In this document: one piece after another, positions 1 to 9,764 of the stretch
Layout of the letters: each line of letters begins with the position of its first letter
How positions within the stretch are numbered: position 1 is the first letter of the stretch
Translations under genes and position numbers: made by a program
NCBI RefSeq assembly: GCF_016125515.1
Contig: NZ_WGLO01000011.1
Location: forward strand, 62,001 to 126,000
Origin: Hyphomonas sp.
GTDB taxonomy: Bacteria > Pseudomonadota > Alphaproteobacteria > Caulobacterales > Hyphomonadaceae
Length of the DNA: 64,000 nt
Direction of reading: 5' to 3'
Notes under the pieces: generated by a model
What the model was told of the DNA's origin: nothing
Databases searched by the model: none
The model's input: only the letters and a program-made list of their open reading frames with translations

Positions 1-905
1 GCAAGACCGGAGTCGATGACGATCCGCACGCCTTCGATAGTGAGCGCGCTTTCCGCCAGATCGGTGGCCAGCACGACCTTGCGCTTGCCGGCCGGTGCGG
101 GCGAAACGGCTGCATCCTGCTCGGCCGGCGACAAGGCGCCGAACAGCGGCGCGACCAGTACATCCGGCCCGAGATCAGATAGAGCATCGGCCGTACGGTG
201 GATCTCCCGCGCACCGGGAAGGAAAGCAAGGATGGACCCTTCCTGCTCACGCAACGCCTGACGGATGGCTTTCGGCATCCGGTCTTCGATCCGATCACCG
301 GAGCGTCCGAGATAGCGCGTTTCGACCGGAAACTGCCGGCCTTCGCTTTCGATGACCGGCGCGCCGATGACACGGGCCACCGCGCCCGTATCCAGCGTTG
401 CCGACATGATCAGCAGGCGGAGATCCTCCCGCAAGGCGCCCTGAGCGTCGAGCGCCAGGGCCAACCCCAGCTCGGAATTGAGACGCCGTTCGTGGAACTC
501 GTCGAACAGGACTGCGCCGACGTCCTTCAGTTCGGGGTCGTTGAGTATGCGCCGCGTGAACAGGCCGTCCGTGATCACCTCGATACGCGTGGCCGCCGAG
601 ACCTTGCGGTCTACCCGCGTCGTCAAGCCCACCGTCTGGCCGAGCCGCTCGCCGAGGCCCGACGCCATCCGCTCTGCCGCCATCCGGGCCGCGATCCGGC
701 GCGGCTCGAGCATCAGGATACGCCCGGCAATCACCCCCTTCCCGCCGAGCAGGCCGGCCAGCGCAAGGGGCACCCGGGTGGTCTTGCCCGCCCCCGGCGG
801 CGCCGCCAGCACGAGCCGGTTGCCGGCGCCCAGCGCGTCGAGGATCGCCGGCAGGACATCGTCAATCGGAAGGGGTGCGGACGCAGATATCATCGACGCT
901 GGCAT
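1..905 (-). CDS. hrpB: ATP-dependent helicase HrpB (N-terminal part, runs off the left edge)
   Basis: DEAH-box RNA helicase of the HrpB family; only the first ~300 residues are in the window. Reading leftwards from ATG at 905 (MPASMISASAPLPIDDVLPA) the frame is open to base 1. Visible motifs in order: Walker A APPGAGKTTRVPLAL, DEXH box DEFHERRLNSELGLAL, the SAT-type motif MSATLD, and near the edge KVVLATDLAESALTIEGVR, which matches helicase motif V/VI of the family. HrpB proteins are usually about 800 residues, so most of the C-terminal half is missing. A second in-frame ATG lies at 893. It is divergent from the symporter at 1006. The family role is ATP-driven RNA/RNP remodelling; the substrate is unknown. 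Confidence 0.9.
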   Translation of the reverse strand, partial: MPASMISASAPLPIDDVLPAILDALGAGNRLVLAAPPGAGKTTRVPLALAGLLGGKGVIAGRILMLEPRRIAARMAAERMASGLGERLGQTVGLTTRVDRKVSAATRIEVITDGLFTRRILNDPELKDVGAVLFDEFHERRLNSELGLALALDAQGALREDLRLLIMSATLDTGAVARVIGAPVIESEGRQFPVETRYLGRSGDRIEDRMPKAIRQALREQEGSILAFLPGAREIHRTADALSDLGPDVLVAPLFGALSPAEQDAAVSPAPAGKRKVVLATDLAESALTIEGVRIVIDSGL

Positions 906-1005
906 AGGGCGCCTCGGACCCGGCTGGCAAGGATCGCCCCGCCCAAGGTTGCCTTGAGCCGATCACCCCCCTACGGTTCGCGCCTCTAATCTGCGGGAGT
1001 GATGG

Positions 1006-2319
1006 ATGAAGTTCTGGTTCGGGATCGACTTGTGGAAGCGGGTGCTGATGGGCCTGGTGCTGGGCGCCGCGCTGGGCCTGGTGCTTCGCCAAACGCTCGG
1101 CACAGACGCCGCCGCGGCCAACGTCAATGCTTGGGCCAAGCCGATCGGCGATGCCTTCATCAGCCTCATCAAGATGCTCGTGGTGCCGCTGATCTTCACC
1201 ACGCTGGTCTCCGGCGTGCTCGCCATGGGCGATCCCAAGAAGCTCGGCAGCCTCGGCGGCCGGGCGCTCGCTATGTACATGGGCACGACAGTGATCGCGA
1301 TCAGCTTCGGCCTTCTGATCGGCACGTTGATCCAACCGGGCGCCGGCTTCGACACGACAATGGCCAGCCCGGCAGACCTTGAATCGACGCGCGCCAAGCT
1401 GGCCGCCAATCCGCCGGCCGGCAGCGTTGGCGAACAGCTCATGCGCACGCTGCTCTCGATCATTCCCGACAACCCGGTCGCAGCGCTCGCCAAGGGCGAT
1501 GTGTTGCAGATCATCTTCTTCGCCATCCTGCTCGGCATCGGCATCCTTTTGTCCGGCGAAGTGGGCAAACCGCTGGAGAACATCTTCAACAGCGCCTCCG
1601 AGGCGGTCATGAAGATGACGCTGATCGTCATGGAAACGGCGCCCATCGGCGTGTTCGCGCTCATGGCCTGGGTGCTCGGCCAGTATGGTCTCGGCGTGCT
1701 GACCGTGCTCGGCAAGATGACAGCGTCGCTCTACATCGCCTGCGCTTTGCACATGTTGATCACCTACGGTCTCATCATCAAGGGCATCATCCGGCTGCCG
1801 GTCCTGCCCTTCTTCCGGGGCGCGGTGGATGCGCAGGCGCTGGCCTTTTCAACCTCCTCATCGAACGCCACACTGCCGATGACGATCTCCTGCGCCACCA
1901 AGAACCTCGGCATCGGCAAGCCAGTCGCGTCGTCCGTGCTGCCGCTCGGCGCGACGATCAACATGGACGGCACGGCGCTCTATCAAGGCCTCATCGCCCT
2001 GTTCGCGGTTCAGGCCCTCGGCATACCGGTCACAGCGAGCATGTATGTGACGATCATCCTTATGGCGACGCTGGTCTCGATCGGCACGGCGGGCGTGCCG
2101 TCAGTGAGCTTGCTGCTCGCGACCACCACGCTCGGCATCGTGGGCGCGACGCCCGAACAGACCGTGCTGATCATCGCCCTGCTTTTCCCGTTCGACCGGA
2201 TCCTGGACATGATGCGCACGGTGACAAACGTCACCGGCGACCTCGCGGTCGCTACGGCCGTTGCGAAATGGGAAGGCGAGCTGGACGAGGATGTGTTCCG
2301 TGCGCCCGACCGGGTCTGA
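1006..2319 (+). CDS. dicarboxylate/amino acid:cation symporter (DAACS family)
   Basis: A 437-residue inner-membrane secondary transporter of the Na+/H+-dicarboxylate (GltP/DctA/GltT) family, importing C4-dicarboxylates or acidic amino acids with cations. Multiple hydrophobic segments cover the whole length. The serine-rich re-entrant loop (AFSTSSSNATLPMT, ~res 279-292) and the substrate/cation motif NMDGTALYQG (~res 320) are both intact, as is the last-helix stretch RTVTNVTGDLAVA. Start ATG at 1006 has GGGAG about 7 bases upstream. It converges on divL with a 14-bp gap. The exact substrate cannot be read from sequence. Confidence 0.92.
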   Translation: MKFWFGIDLWKRVLMGLVLGAALGLVLRQTLGTDAAAANVNAWAKPIGDAFISLIKMLVVPLIFTTLVSGVLAMGDPKKLGSLGGRALAMYMGTTVIAISFGLLIGTLIQPGAGFDTTMASPADLESTRAKLAANPPAGSVGEQLMRTLLSIIPDNPVAALAKGDVLQIIFFAILLGIGILLSGEVGKPLENIFNSASEAVMKMTLIVMETAPIGVFALMAWVLGQYGLGVLTVLGKMTASLYIACALHMLITYGLIIKGIIRLPVLPFFRGAVDAQALAFSTSSSNATLPMTISCATKNLGIGKPVASSVLPLGATINMDGTALYQGLIALFAVQALGIPVTASMYVTIILMATLVSIGTAGVPSVSLLLATTTLGIVGATPEQTVLIIALLFPFDRILDMMRTVTNVTGDLAVATAVAKWEGELDEDVFRAPDRV

Positions 2320-2333
2320 TCCGCACGCTGCTC

Positions 2334-4775
2334 CTAGAGCGAGGCGCCTTCAGGGTGGTGGGCGCTGTGTGACAACGTGGCGGGCACCTGAGCCGGCAGC
2401 CAGCAGGTCACCTCGAGCCCGCCGCCATCGACCGGCTTCATGCCGACCGTGCCGCCGTGCAGGTGGATGAAATGTTTCACCAGCGCCAGGCCGAGACCGG
2501 CGCCGCGCTGATCGCCGGAGACGAAACTGTCGAAGCTCGTGGCCCGCTTGTCGGCTTCGAGGCCGACACCATTGTCCCGTACACTGAGGGTTACCATGTC
2601 GCCCACACGCTGGGCCGACACGACAACTTCGCCGCCCGCTTCAGTGAAGCGCAGCGAGTTGGACACGAGATTGAACAGCACCTGTTTGATCCGGCGCGCG
2701 TCGGCACGGATCGTGCCCAGCTTGCCATGGATCTCCGACCGCACGGACACTTCGGTATCCTCGGCCTTGGAGACGACCATCTCGATGCCTTCGGTGATGA
2801 GGTCATCCAGATTGACCGTATCGAGATCGAGATCCATCCGTCCTGCCTCGATGAGGGCGAGGTCGAGAATGTTCTCGATGAGCTTGTTGAGGTGATCGGA
2901 CGCCGACAGAATTGCGCGGACGTGATCGGCCTGGCGCTCGGTAAGCGATCCGTTGCGCTGCGTTTCAAGAAGCTCGGCATAGCCGAAGATCGTCGTCAGC
3001 GGCGAACGCAGCTGATAGCTGACATTGCGCACGAACTCGGTCTTCAGCCGGTCGGCCGCCTCGAACGCTTCGGCGCGGTCGCGCAAGGCCGACTCCACGC
3101 GCCGCGTTGCGGTGACATCGGCAAAGGCGATCAGCGTGTTGCCATCCGGCAGCGGGTTGGTGATGTAGGTCAGTAGCGAACCATCGGAGCGGCGCATCTC
3201 GCCCGTCGTGGCCTGACGCGCCGGTGCCGACGGATCCGTGATGTGCACCTTCATCGCTTCCCAGATTTCCGCATCGTGGAACAGCGGAACACAGGCCTTG
3301 ACGACATCGTCATAGTCCGGCGTGTCCTTCAGGACATCCGGCGGAATGTCCCAAACGCGCTCGAAGGCGCGGTTGTGCAGGCGCAGCCGGCCATCGCTGC
3401 CGAACACGGCCACAGCTTCGTGCAGGTTGTCGAGCGTCGAACGCTGCGTCTTGATCAGCGCATTGAAGCGCGTCTGCAGGTCGAGCTGGACTGTAATGTC
3501 CTTGAACAGAAGAAGCAGGCCGCCCATCGGGTGGCGCTGGCGCGTCACTGAAAGCGTGCGCCCATCCGGCAGCGGCCACTTGTCTTCCTTGGTACCATCG
3601 AGGTCGAGATAGTAGGATATCTCCTCGGCGCGCCACTCGGCATAGTTCGGCCGGCCCGGCAGCTTGCGGCGCTCGCGCAAGCGGTCCAGCAGCTGGCCGT
3701 GCGTCGGGCGGTCCAGAAGGAAGGCTTCTTCAAGGTCCCACATGTCGCGGAACGCCTTGTTGTAGAAGGTCAGCTTGCGGTCTGCGCTGAAGATCGCAAC
3801 TGCATCGGCCACATGGTTCAGCGTTTCATCATGGGCTTTGACGTGGCGGTTCAGCTCTTCGCGCGCATTCTCCTGCGCGGTGACGTCGAACGCCATCGCC
3901 CCTGCCCCGCCCGATAGCGGGAATGTCAGCACACGCATTGCGCGGCGATCGCTCTTGATGACGATATGGCGTGTCTCGTCGTGCTCCTGCCCGTCGGAAA
4001 TCGTCTTGCGGGCCTGTTCGGCAACGGCCTGGTCAAGCATCGCCTGCTCTTCCAGCAGGCGGTCGAGGCTGGAGACATCGACGGCAGCCAGATAGGCCGG
4101 GTTGGCCCATTGCAGACGGCCCATGCCCGACACGCGCCAGGCAGGGAACGGCGCCTTGCGCAGCATGTCGAGAAACGCGGTCGGGTCGCGGGCGATGACC
4201 TGGCGGGCTTCTTCGAACTTTCCGCGCGCGGAGCTTTCTTCGAGTCCCTTGATGGTCGAGTCGGTGACCCAGACGACGGCGCGGGCGCCGGCCGTGCGCC
4301 CGTCGGCCTCGAGGAAGCGGCCGGACGGCCCGATGATGGTCAGCGAGAACGGATGGCCCTGCTCGCGCAACTCGCGCAGCCGGATGCGCAGCGTCGTATC
4401 CTGGCCCGCTGAATCGCGCGCCTCCAGATCGGCGATGCCTTCGACGATACGAACGGTCGGATTCTCGGAAATGGCCGCATCGGTAAAGCTGAGCAGGCCG
4501 GCCAAAGCGACCGACGATCCGAAGACGTCCGGCGGCGTGATTTCGTCGCCTTCAACTTCCAGCGCTTCGCCCTGCCAGACCAGGATCACGCCCGGATGGG
4601 CCCCGAGTACGGATTTCAGCGCCGCATTCTCGGTCTCGCGTTCGCCCGCGAGGTCCCGGTAACGTTTGGCGGCGCCGCGCGCACCGTCCGAAACCCGCAA
4701 AGCCCAGAGCAGCGCTCCGAGCGCCAACATGGCGGTGCCGACCGCCATGATCACCGGCACTTGTTCAGGATTCAT
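2334..4775 (-). CDS. divL: DivL-type cell-cycle histidine kinase homologue (Tyr at the phospho-acceptor site)
   Basis: Multi-PAS sensor kinase of ~813 residues. One N-terminal membrane segment (PVIMAVGTAMLALGALLWAL) is followed by several PAS-like domains, then a dimerisation helix and an HATPase. The H-box reads FVRNVSYQLRSPLTTI, with Tyr587 where ordinary kinases have His, the hallmark of Caulobacter DivL, an allosteric regulator of CckA in the CtrA pathway. The ATPase domain keeps the N-box (QVLFNLVSNSLRF) and G-boxes (DNGVGL, GAGLGLALVKHF). Start chosen at ATG 4775 because AAAGG precedes it; an ATG at 4820 would add 15 basic residues. A perfect CtrA-type box and a GACTC (CcrM-type GANTC) site at 4821-4825 lie upstream. 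Expected at the cell pole. Confidence 0.88.
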   Translation of the reverse strand: MNPEQVPVIMAVGTAMLALGALLWALRVSDGARGAAKRYRDLAGERETENAALKSVLGAHPGVILVWQGEALEVEGDEITPPDVFGSSVALAGLLSFTDAAISENPTVRIVEGIADLEARDSAGQDTTLRIRLRELREQGHPFSLTIIGPSGRFLEADGRTAGARAVVWVTDSTIKGLEESSARGKFEEARQVIARDPTAFLDMLRKAPFPAWRVSGMGRLQWANPAYLAAVDVSSLDRLLEEQAMLDQAVAEQARKTISDGQEHDETRHIVIKSDRRAMRVLTFPLSGGAGAMAFDVTAQENAREELNRHVKAHDETLNHVADAVAIFSADRKLTFYNKAFRDMWDLEEAFLLDRPTHGQLLDRLRERRKLPGRPNYAEWRAEEISYYLDLDGTKEDKWPLPDGRTLSVTRQRHPMGGLLLLFKDITVQLDLQTRFNALIKTQRSTLDNLHEAVAVFGSDGRLRLHNRAFERVWDIPPDVLKDTPDYDDVVKACVPLFHDAEIWEAMKVHITDPSAPARQATTGEMRRSDGSLLTYITNPLPDGNTLIAFADVTATRRVESALRDRAEAFEAADRLKTEFVRNVSYQLRSPLTTIFGYAELLETQRNGSLTERQADHVRAILSASDHLNKLIENILDLALIEAGRMDLDLDTVNLDDLITEGIEMVVSKAEDTEVSVRSEIHGKLGTIRADARRIKQVLFNLVSNSLRFTEAGGEVVVSAQRVGDMVTLSVRDNGVGLEADKRATSFDSFVSGDQRGAGLGLALVKHFIHLHGGTVGMKPVDGGGLEVTCWLPAQVPATLSHSAHHPEGASL

Positions 4776-4864
4776 CGGACCGTCGCCTTTCCATGCCCGC
4801 GCCCCGCGCCGCACGCGCACGACTCGGACAAGTTTATACTGGTTAACGATTGACGTCGCGACCG

Positions 4865-4879
4865 TTAAGGCAGGGTTAA
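4865..4879. promoter_or_regulatory. CtrA-type binding site TTAA-N7-TTAA
   Basis: TTAA (4865-4868), a 7-base spacer, then TTAA (4876-4879): an exact match to the CtrA consensus of Caulobacter and relatives. It lies between divergent divL (start 4775) and the EF-hand gene (start 4992). A GANTC methylation motif (GACTC, 4821-4825) lies between the box and divL. Function as a CtrA site is inferred. Confidence 0.65.
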
Positions 4880-4991
4880 TTCTCGGCCTGCGAGGCTGTG
4901 TTCAACCCGGTTCCGGCGCTGCTGCAGAGTGTTGCAAATGCGCCACACCCGCTTAGGGTAACCATTGGCAAGCCTCAGGAGTCCCCGTTCC

Positions 4992-5561
4992 ATGCGTCGC
5001 AATTTGCTGCCAATCCTTGCTGCTGCTGCCCTGTTTGCAGCGCTCCCCGTCAATGCACAGGCCGAAGACGGCACCGATGATCTGGTGCGCCTGCCGGGCC
5101 AGGGACTGGTGAAGCCTGATACCGCCGCTGCCCACCGCAAGCTGGACCGGCTGGTGCCCGGGGGCGGCCTGTTTGCCAGCTTCGACGCCAATTCGGACGG
5201 CCGCATTTCAGCCGAAGAGCTGGCGGCGGGGACCCGCGCGGCCTTTCTGGATGCTGACGCGAACGGCGACGGCCAGCTTGGCGCGCTCGAGCAACAGGAT
5301 TGGGCGGCAAAGCTACCCACCCGTGACGATACGCTGACCAATCCGGTCCGGTTTGACCCCAACCTGGACCGGGTCGTGACCTTCGAGGAGTTCGAAGGCG
5401 TGATCGTGCAGCTGGCTGCCAACTATCAGGACAATGATGGCGTCATTGAAATGGCCCGCCTGTCCGCGCCCGAGCCCCGGCCCGAACGCGGCGAGGACCG
5501 CCGTCCGCCTGGACCGCCCCCAGGCAATCCCGGTAGCCGTGTCGCGGCCGACTGGAACTGA
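4992..5561 (+). CDS. exported EF-hand domain protein
   Basis: A 189-residue calcium-binding-type protein of unknown role. It has a clear signal peptide (MRRNLLPILAAAALFAALPVNAQA) and so is probably periplasmic. EF-hand loops are visible as FDANSDGRISAEELA and DADANGDGQLGALE; two further loop-like segments (FDPNLDRVVTFEEF, NYQDNDGVIEM) are more degenerate. The C-terminus is rich in Pro and Arg. Start ATG 4992 is preferred over an upstream in-frame start at 4965 because AGGAG sits about 10 bases before it and the signal peptide begins there. It stops immediately before the murB reading frame, so co-transcription with murB is likely. A second EF-hand protein occurs at 34782. Confidence 0.75.
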   Translation: MRRNLLPILAAAALFAALPVNAQAEDGTDDLVRLPGQGLVKPDTAAAHRKLDRLVPGGGLFASFDANSDGRISAEELAAGTRAAFLDADANGDGQLGALEQQDWAAKLPTRDDTLTNPVRFDPNLDRVVTFEEFEGVIVQLAANYQDNDGVIEMARLSAPEPRPERGEDRRPPGPPPGNPGSRVAADWN

Positions 5562-5606
5562 GTGGCGCTTGACAGGGCGGGCCAGTCAGGCGACCCCGCT
5601 GGCGGC

Positions 5607-6539
5607 ATGACCCTCCCCTCCTATCCGACACCGCGTGGCAAGCTCATCCCCGGCGCAGCGCTGGCGCCTTACACATGGTTTCGCGTCGGCGGACCGGCAG
5701 ATGTGCTCTTCCTGCCGGAAGATGCGGGCGATCTGTCCGCCTTCGTCGCCGCGCTGGATCCGTCGGTGCCCATCACGGTGCTGGGTGTGGGATCGAACCT
5801 GATCGTCCGCGACGGCGGCATCCCGGGCGTCGTGATCCGCCTGATGGGACGCGCCTGGGGCGAAGTGATGAAGACCGGCGAGCTGGAATTGACCGCCGGT
5901 GCGGGCGCACTCGACCTCGCGGTCGCCAAGGCCGCTGGCAAGCATGGCATGACCGGCCTCGAATTCCTCTCCGGCATTCCCGGTTCACTTGGCGGCGCAA
6001 CCCGCACGAATGCGGGCTGCTATGGCCGGGAACTGAAAGACGTGCTGGTGCGCCTCGAAGGCATCACGCGCAGCGGTGAACGCCGGATCTATGGCGAAGG
6101 CCATACGCCGGTCGAATTCAGCTATCGTCATTCGGACCTGCCGGACGACTTCATCGTGACACGGCTTGTGCTCCGCGCCGCCGGGCTTGCTGACCCGGCA
6201 TCCATCGCCGTCGAAATCGAAGCGCTCCAGACCCGCCGCGCCGAGACCCAGCCGATCCGGGAAAAGACGTCCGGATCAACCTTCGCCAATCCCGACCCTC
6301 CGGGCACGCCCGATCAGCGTTCAGCCTGGAAACTGATCGACGCCGCCGGATGCAGGGGCCTGAAGGTCGGCGGCGCGCAGGTCTCACCGCTGCACTGCAA
6401 CTTCCTGATCAACACAGGCGATGCCACCGCCGCCGATCTTGAAGCGCTGGGCGAACTCGTACGCGCCCGCGTGCTCGATCATTCCGGTGTCAGCCTGCGC
6501 TGGGAAGTACGCCGCATCGGGCGCCTCCAGCCCGCCTAG
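5607..6539 (+). CDS. murB: UDP-N-acetylenolpyruvoylglucosamine reductase MurB
   Basis: Cytoplasmic FAD enzyme of peptidoglycan precursor synthesis, reducing UDP-GlcNAc-enolpyruvate to UDP-MurNAc with NADPH. 310 residues. FAD-binding motifs are [13 protein letters not shown] and [13 protein letters not shown]; the substrate/catalytic region shows [20 protein letters not shown] and GSTFANPD; the C-terminal domain ends with [20 protein letters not shown] 5607 gives the family-like N-terminus ([11 protein letters not shown]); a GTG at 5562 would add 15 atypical residues. In many alphaproteobacteria murB directly precedes ddl; here a TonB receptor on the other strand separates them, and murG/murC are not upstream. 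Its last 4 bases overlap the end of that receptor gene. Confidence 0.95.
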   Translation: MTLPSYPTPRGKLIPGAALAPYTWFRVGGPADVLFLPEDAGDLSAFVAALDPSVPITVLGVGSNLIVRDGGIPGVVIRLMGRAWGEVMKTGELELTAGAGALDLAVAKAAGKHGMTGLEFLSGIPGSLGGATRTNAGCYGRELKDVLVRLEGITRSGERRIYGEGHTPVEFSYRHSDLPDDFIVTRLVLRAAGLADPASIAVEIEALQTRRAETQPIREKTSGSTFANPDPPGTPDQRSAWKLIDAAGCRGLKVGGAQVSPLHCNFLINTGDATAADLEALGELVRARVLDHSGVSLRWEVRRIGRLQPA

Positions 6540-8602
6540 AACGTGCCCTTCAGTTCGAAAGTCACGATCGGCCCGAAGGCCCGCGCAAACTTTTCGCTGC
6601 GCACAACCGTGCCATTGCGATCCGGCGCATAGACCGCGCGCCAGGTCTTGTCGCGCTGGTTGAAGAGGTTGCCGAGTGTAAACGTCGCCGTCATTCCCGC
6701 CACATCCTTGTTCTGGATATAGGCGAGCGCAAAGGCCGGCTCATTGCTGTTGAGTGAGACCTGGTTCAGCTGATAGCCCGGCTCGGACTTGTAACCTTCG
6801 ACTGATCCGCCCCAGGCCCAATCCGTACCCGGAATATCCTGACGAAGCGAAGCACTGTATTCATAGATGAGATGGGAATTGATTGCGCGCTGGGCACCGG
6901 TCAGCGGATCCTCGACTTCGGTGTCATAATAGCTGCCATTGAAGGTAAATTCGGCGCCTTTGAACCCCAACCGCGACAGTTTCAGCGTGGATTGCGTCTC
7001 GATGCCGAACAGGCTGCCGGTATCGATATTCCCGGGTCCAGAACCGGTGCCGATCGGCACCTGATCCACCACGTCTTCAAGATCGACAAAGATCAGGCGG
7101 GTCGTTGTGGCGCCCCAGTCCTTGAAATCCTTCTGGGCTTCCAGATACAACCGCCAGGACTGGCTGGGAACGATCTCGGGGTTGCCGTCCGAGCCGTTTT
7201 CCTGCTCCAGGTTCACAGATGAGATGAAGTCGAAGAAGTCGAGCTGGCCGACACGGCGCTCCACCCGGGTCACCAGTTTCAACGTCTCGCTCTGCTGCCA
7301 GGACAGGCTCGCCTGACCTTTCGGCCGCGTGAAGGCCCGCTTGTTTTCGGCATCGCCGGTCTGGGACAGTTCGGAATATTCCGCGCCAGCTGAAACCTGC
7401 AGGTTCAGCTTCGGTGTCAGCTGCCGGCCATGCGTGAAGATCATCTCGGCCCGGCGTTCCTCGACACGGGAATTGGACAGGTCGAGCGGAATCTCCGTGA
7501 GCGGATCACCACCTGCCGCCTCGAGAAGGCGGCTCTCGGCCTCAAGGAAATTGAACGCGCCCTCAAGCGAGACTTGCCAGTCGCGCCCCTTGCCGGTCGA
7601 AAACCCGTATTCGCTGCGCAGGATCTGTTCGCCTTCATCCACCGTCTGCAGGAAGCGCTGTTCGAACGCGCTCGTCCCGTCGAGATTGCCGGACGAAAAA
7701 TAGTCAACGAACGGGCTGTGTTCGAACCGGCTGAGTCCGATGAACTTCAGGCGGCCGGGGCCGGCACCGAATTCGATGTCGCCGCCGAGCTCACCGTTCC
7801 ATTCGTCTTCCGAACTGTAGAAGAAGCGGCGTCCTTCCGGCCCACCGACCGGGAAGGTCTTCGAGATCTGCTTCTGGTCAGACTCTTCGCTGGCGAGGTT
7901 GGCATTCAGGTTCGCAACGAGACCACTGGCCGGCTTCCAGGCAAGGGAGCCAGAAAGCGAAACATTGTCTTCGATCACGGTCATGTCTTCGTCGCGCCGT
8001 TCGATGACCGTGCCGGTGCCGTCCCAGATATCGCGCCAGCCCGCATTGGCGCCGCGCCCCGGGCTGCTGTCAGCCTCGAAGGTCCAGCTCAGCGCGCCGT
8101 TGGCGCCGGACAATGTCAGGTTCAGGTCGTTAAAGGACGGTGGCAGGTTTTCCCGAATGCGGGTCTTCCAGCTCCAGCTGCCGTCCAGCGCGCCTTTTCC
8201 GTCCGTCACCACATTGACGACCTTGCCGGACAGGCCCGGAATGTCGGTCTGGTTCCCGTCGAGCACTTCGATGCGCACCACGCGCGCCGGCGAAATCCGG
8301 CCGAGCGCGGCCTCCGCGCCATTGGACTTGGCCGAAACCCTCTGGCCGTCGATCAGCACGTTGCCGCGCGCCTGGCCGAAGCCGCGATTGCCGCTGTCAT
8401 CACTCTGGATCGCAAAGCCGGGCAGGCGTTGCACCATGTCCAGTGCGCTGACAGGCGAGTACTGGATGAAGTCTTCCGGGAAATACTCGGTACGGGTCGT
8501 CTCGTTTGGAGACGCCGGGAGCTCGGTCTCGGCCCAGGCGCCGCTCTGGCCCGCCATCACAAGGGCGGCGAAACTTGCGGATGCGATACGTGGCAGCGGC
8601 AT
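6536..8602 (-). CDS. TonB-dependent outer-membrane receptor
   Basis: A 688-residue outer-membrane beta-barrel receptor for energy-dependent uptake of an unknown ligand. Signal peptide [24 protein letters not shown], then a plug domain (~res 45-135: [48 protein letters not shown]) and a barrel ending in Phe (VTFELKGTF), the usual barrel insertion signal. No obvious substrate-specific features and no neighbouring uptake genes. It lies between murB and ddl on the opposite strand and overlaps the murB end by 4 bases, suggesting later insertion into the mur/fts cluster. Two inverted repeats sit in its promoter region (8665-8707). Confidence 0.88.
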   Translation of the reverse strand: MPLPRIASASFAALVMAGQSGAWAETELPASPNETTRTEYFPEDFIQYSPVSALDMVQRLPGFAIQSDDSGNRGFGQARGNVLIDGQRVSAKSNGAEAALGRISPARVVRIEVLDGNQTDIPGLSGKVVNVVTDGKGALDGSWSWKTRIRENLPPSFNDLNLTLSGANGALSWTFEADSSPGRGANAGWRDIWDGTGTVIERRDEDMTVIEDNVSLSGSLAWKPASGLVANLNANLASEESDQKQISKTFPVGGPEGRRFFYSSEDEWNGELGGDIEFGAGPGRLKFIGLSRFEHSPFVDYFSSGNLDGTSAFEQRFLQTVDEGEQILRSEYGFSTGKGRDWQVSLEGAFNFLEAESRLLEAAGGDPLTEIPLDLSNSRVEERRAEMIFTHGRQLTPKLNLQVSAGAEYSELSQTGDAENKRAFTRPKGQASLSWQQSETLKLVTRVERRVGQLDFFDFISSVNLEQENGSDGNPEIVPSQSWRLYLEAQKDFKDWGATTTRLIFVDLEDVVDQVPIGTGSGPGNIDTGSLFGIETQSTLKLSRLGFKGAEFTFNGSYYDTEVEDPLTGAQRAINSHLIYEYSASLRQDIPGTDWAWGGSVEGYKSEPGYQLNQVSLNSNEPAFALAYIQNKDVAGMTATFTLGNLFNQRDKTWRAVYAPDRNGTVVRSEKFARAFGPIVTFELKGTF

Positions 8603-8664
8603 TCAATGCTCTCCTCGGGCACCACCGCAAGCTTCAACCAAGCCCCGTCTTATGCCGTTTTTCA

Positions 8665-8707
8665 TTATCGATTTTCCGCTTATCAATAATGACTACTCAT
8701 GTAGTCA
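8665..8707. promoter_or_regulatory. two adjacent inverted repeats upstream of the TonB receptor
   Basis: TTATCGAT (8665-8672) and ATCAATAA (8682-8689) form a 7/8-matched inverted repeat. Directly adjoining is a perfect 7-bp inverted repeat, TGACTAC-TCAT-GTAGTCA (8690-8707). They lie 63-105 bases upstream of the receptor start, in an AT-rich patch of otherwise GC-rich DNA. Likely operator/promoter; the regulator is unknown. Confidence 0.45.
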
Positions 8708-8855
8708 ATCCTAATTCGTGCGCCAGAAGATATTTTTTCTGTAATCCGGCGGAATTCCGCCAGACAGCCGCCGCAGCCTGCCCTTTAAGCTCGTGTTCAC
8801 CGCAGCGTTCCATCACAGGCGATGACGCGCGGAACGGGTCTCAGAAGGAGTTCGC

Positions 8856-9764
8856 ATGAAACGGGTGGCGGTAATCTATGGCGGCTGGTCGTCCGAGCGG
8901 CCGGTTTCTCTCTCGTCCGGACGCCAGATGGCCGAAGCGGCGCGTCAGGCGGGCTATGATGTCGTCGAGATCGATGCGACGCGGGAGCTGGCCCGCCAGC
9001 TCGCCGAGGCCAGGCCGGACGCCGTGCTGAACGGCCTGCACGGTCCCTGGGGCGAGGATGGCTCCGTCCAGGGCCTGCTTGAGATCATGGGTCTGCCCTA
9101 CTCCCATTCTGGCGTGCTTGCCTCCGCGCTCGCAATGGACAAGCTGAAATCGAAAGCCGTTTACCGTCAGGCTGGCCTTGATGTGGCGGAAGATCGCCGT
9201 GTTACCCGCGCCGAAGCCGCGGCCGCACACGCTCTGAAACCGCCCTACGTGATCAAGCCGGTCAATGAAGGCTCCAGCTTCGGTGTGCTGATCGTGCGTG
9301 AGGGCACCAACAGCCCGCCCCAGGAATTGATGGGCGAGGGTTGGCGTTATGGCGATTATCTGATGGCCGAAGAATACATTCCCGGTCGCGAACTGACCGT
9401 CGCCGTGCTGGGCGACCGCGCCCTGGCCGTCACCGAAATCACGACCTTAAGGGACTATTACGATTTCGATGCAAAATACGCGGCTGGTGGATCGCAGCAC
9501 GTGATCCCCGCAGACTTGCCGGCGCACGTGACCAAGGCAGCGATGGACGCATCGCTCAAGGCTCATCTGGCGCTTGGCTGCCGCGGGGCGACACGATCTG
9601 ACTTCCGCTACGACGAAAAGAAGGACCGGCTCGTGATCCTCGAAACGAACACCCAACCCGGCATGACGCCGACCTCGCTCGTCCCCGAGCAGGCCGCGCA
9701 TGTGGGCATGAGTTTCGTGGACCTCGTCGCCTGGATGATCGAGGACGCCTCATGCCAAAGATAG
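8856..9764 (+). CDS. ddl: D-alanine--D-alanine ligase
   Basis: ATP-grasp ligase that joins two D-Ala for peptidoglycan precursor synthesis, cytoplasmic. 302 residues. The N-terminus is typical ([22 protein letters not shown]); the Gly-rich segment is [22 protein letters not shown]-grasp residues are seen in [14 protein letters not shown] and [14 protein letters not shown]; the Mg/ATP motif near the C-terminus is [13 protein letters not shown]. Start ATG 8856 has AGAAGGAG about 8 bases upstream. It overlaps ftsQ by 13 bases, so the two are translationally coupled. First gene of the plus-strand division operon. Confidence 0.96.
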   Translation: MKRVAVIYGGWSSERPVSLSSGRQMAEAARQAGYDVVEIDATRELARQLAEARPDAVLNGLHGPWGEDGSVQGLLEIMGLPYSHSGVLASALAMDKLKSKAVYRQAGLDVAEDRRVTRAEAAAAHALKPPYVIKPVNEGSSFGVLIVREGTNSPPQELMGEGWRYGDYLMAEEYIPGRELTVAVLGDRALAVTEITTLRDYYDFDAKYAAGGSQHVIPADLPAHVTKAAMDASLKAHLALGCRGATRSDFRYDEKKDRLVILETNTQPGMTPTSLVPEQAAHVGMSFVDLVAWMIEDASCQR

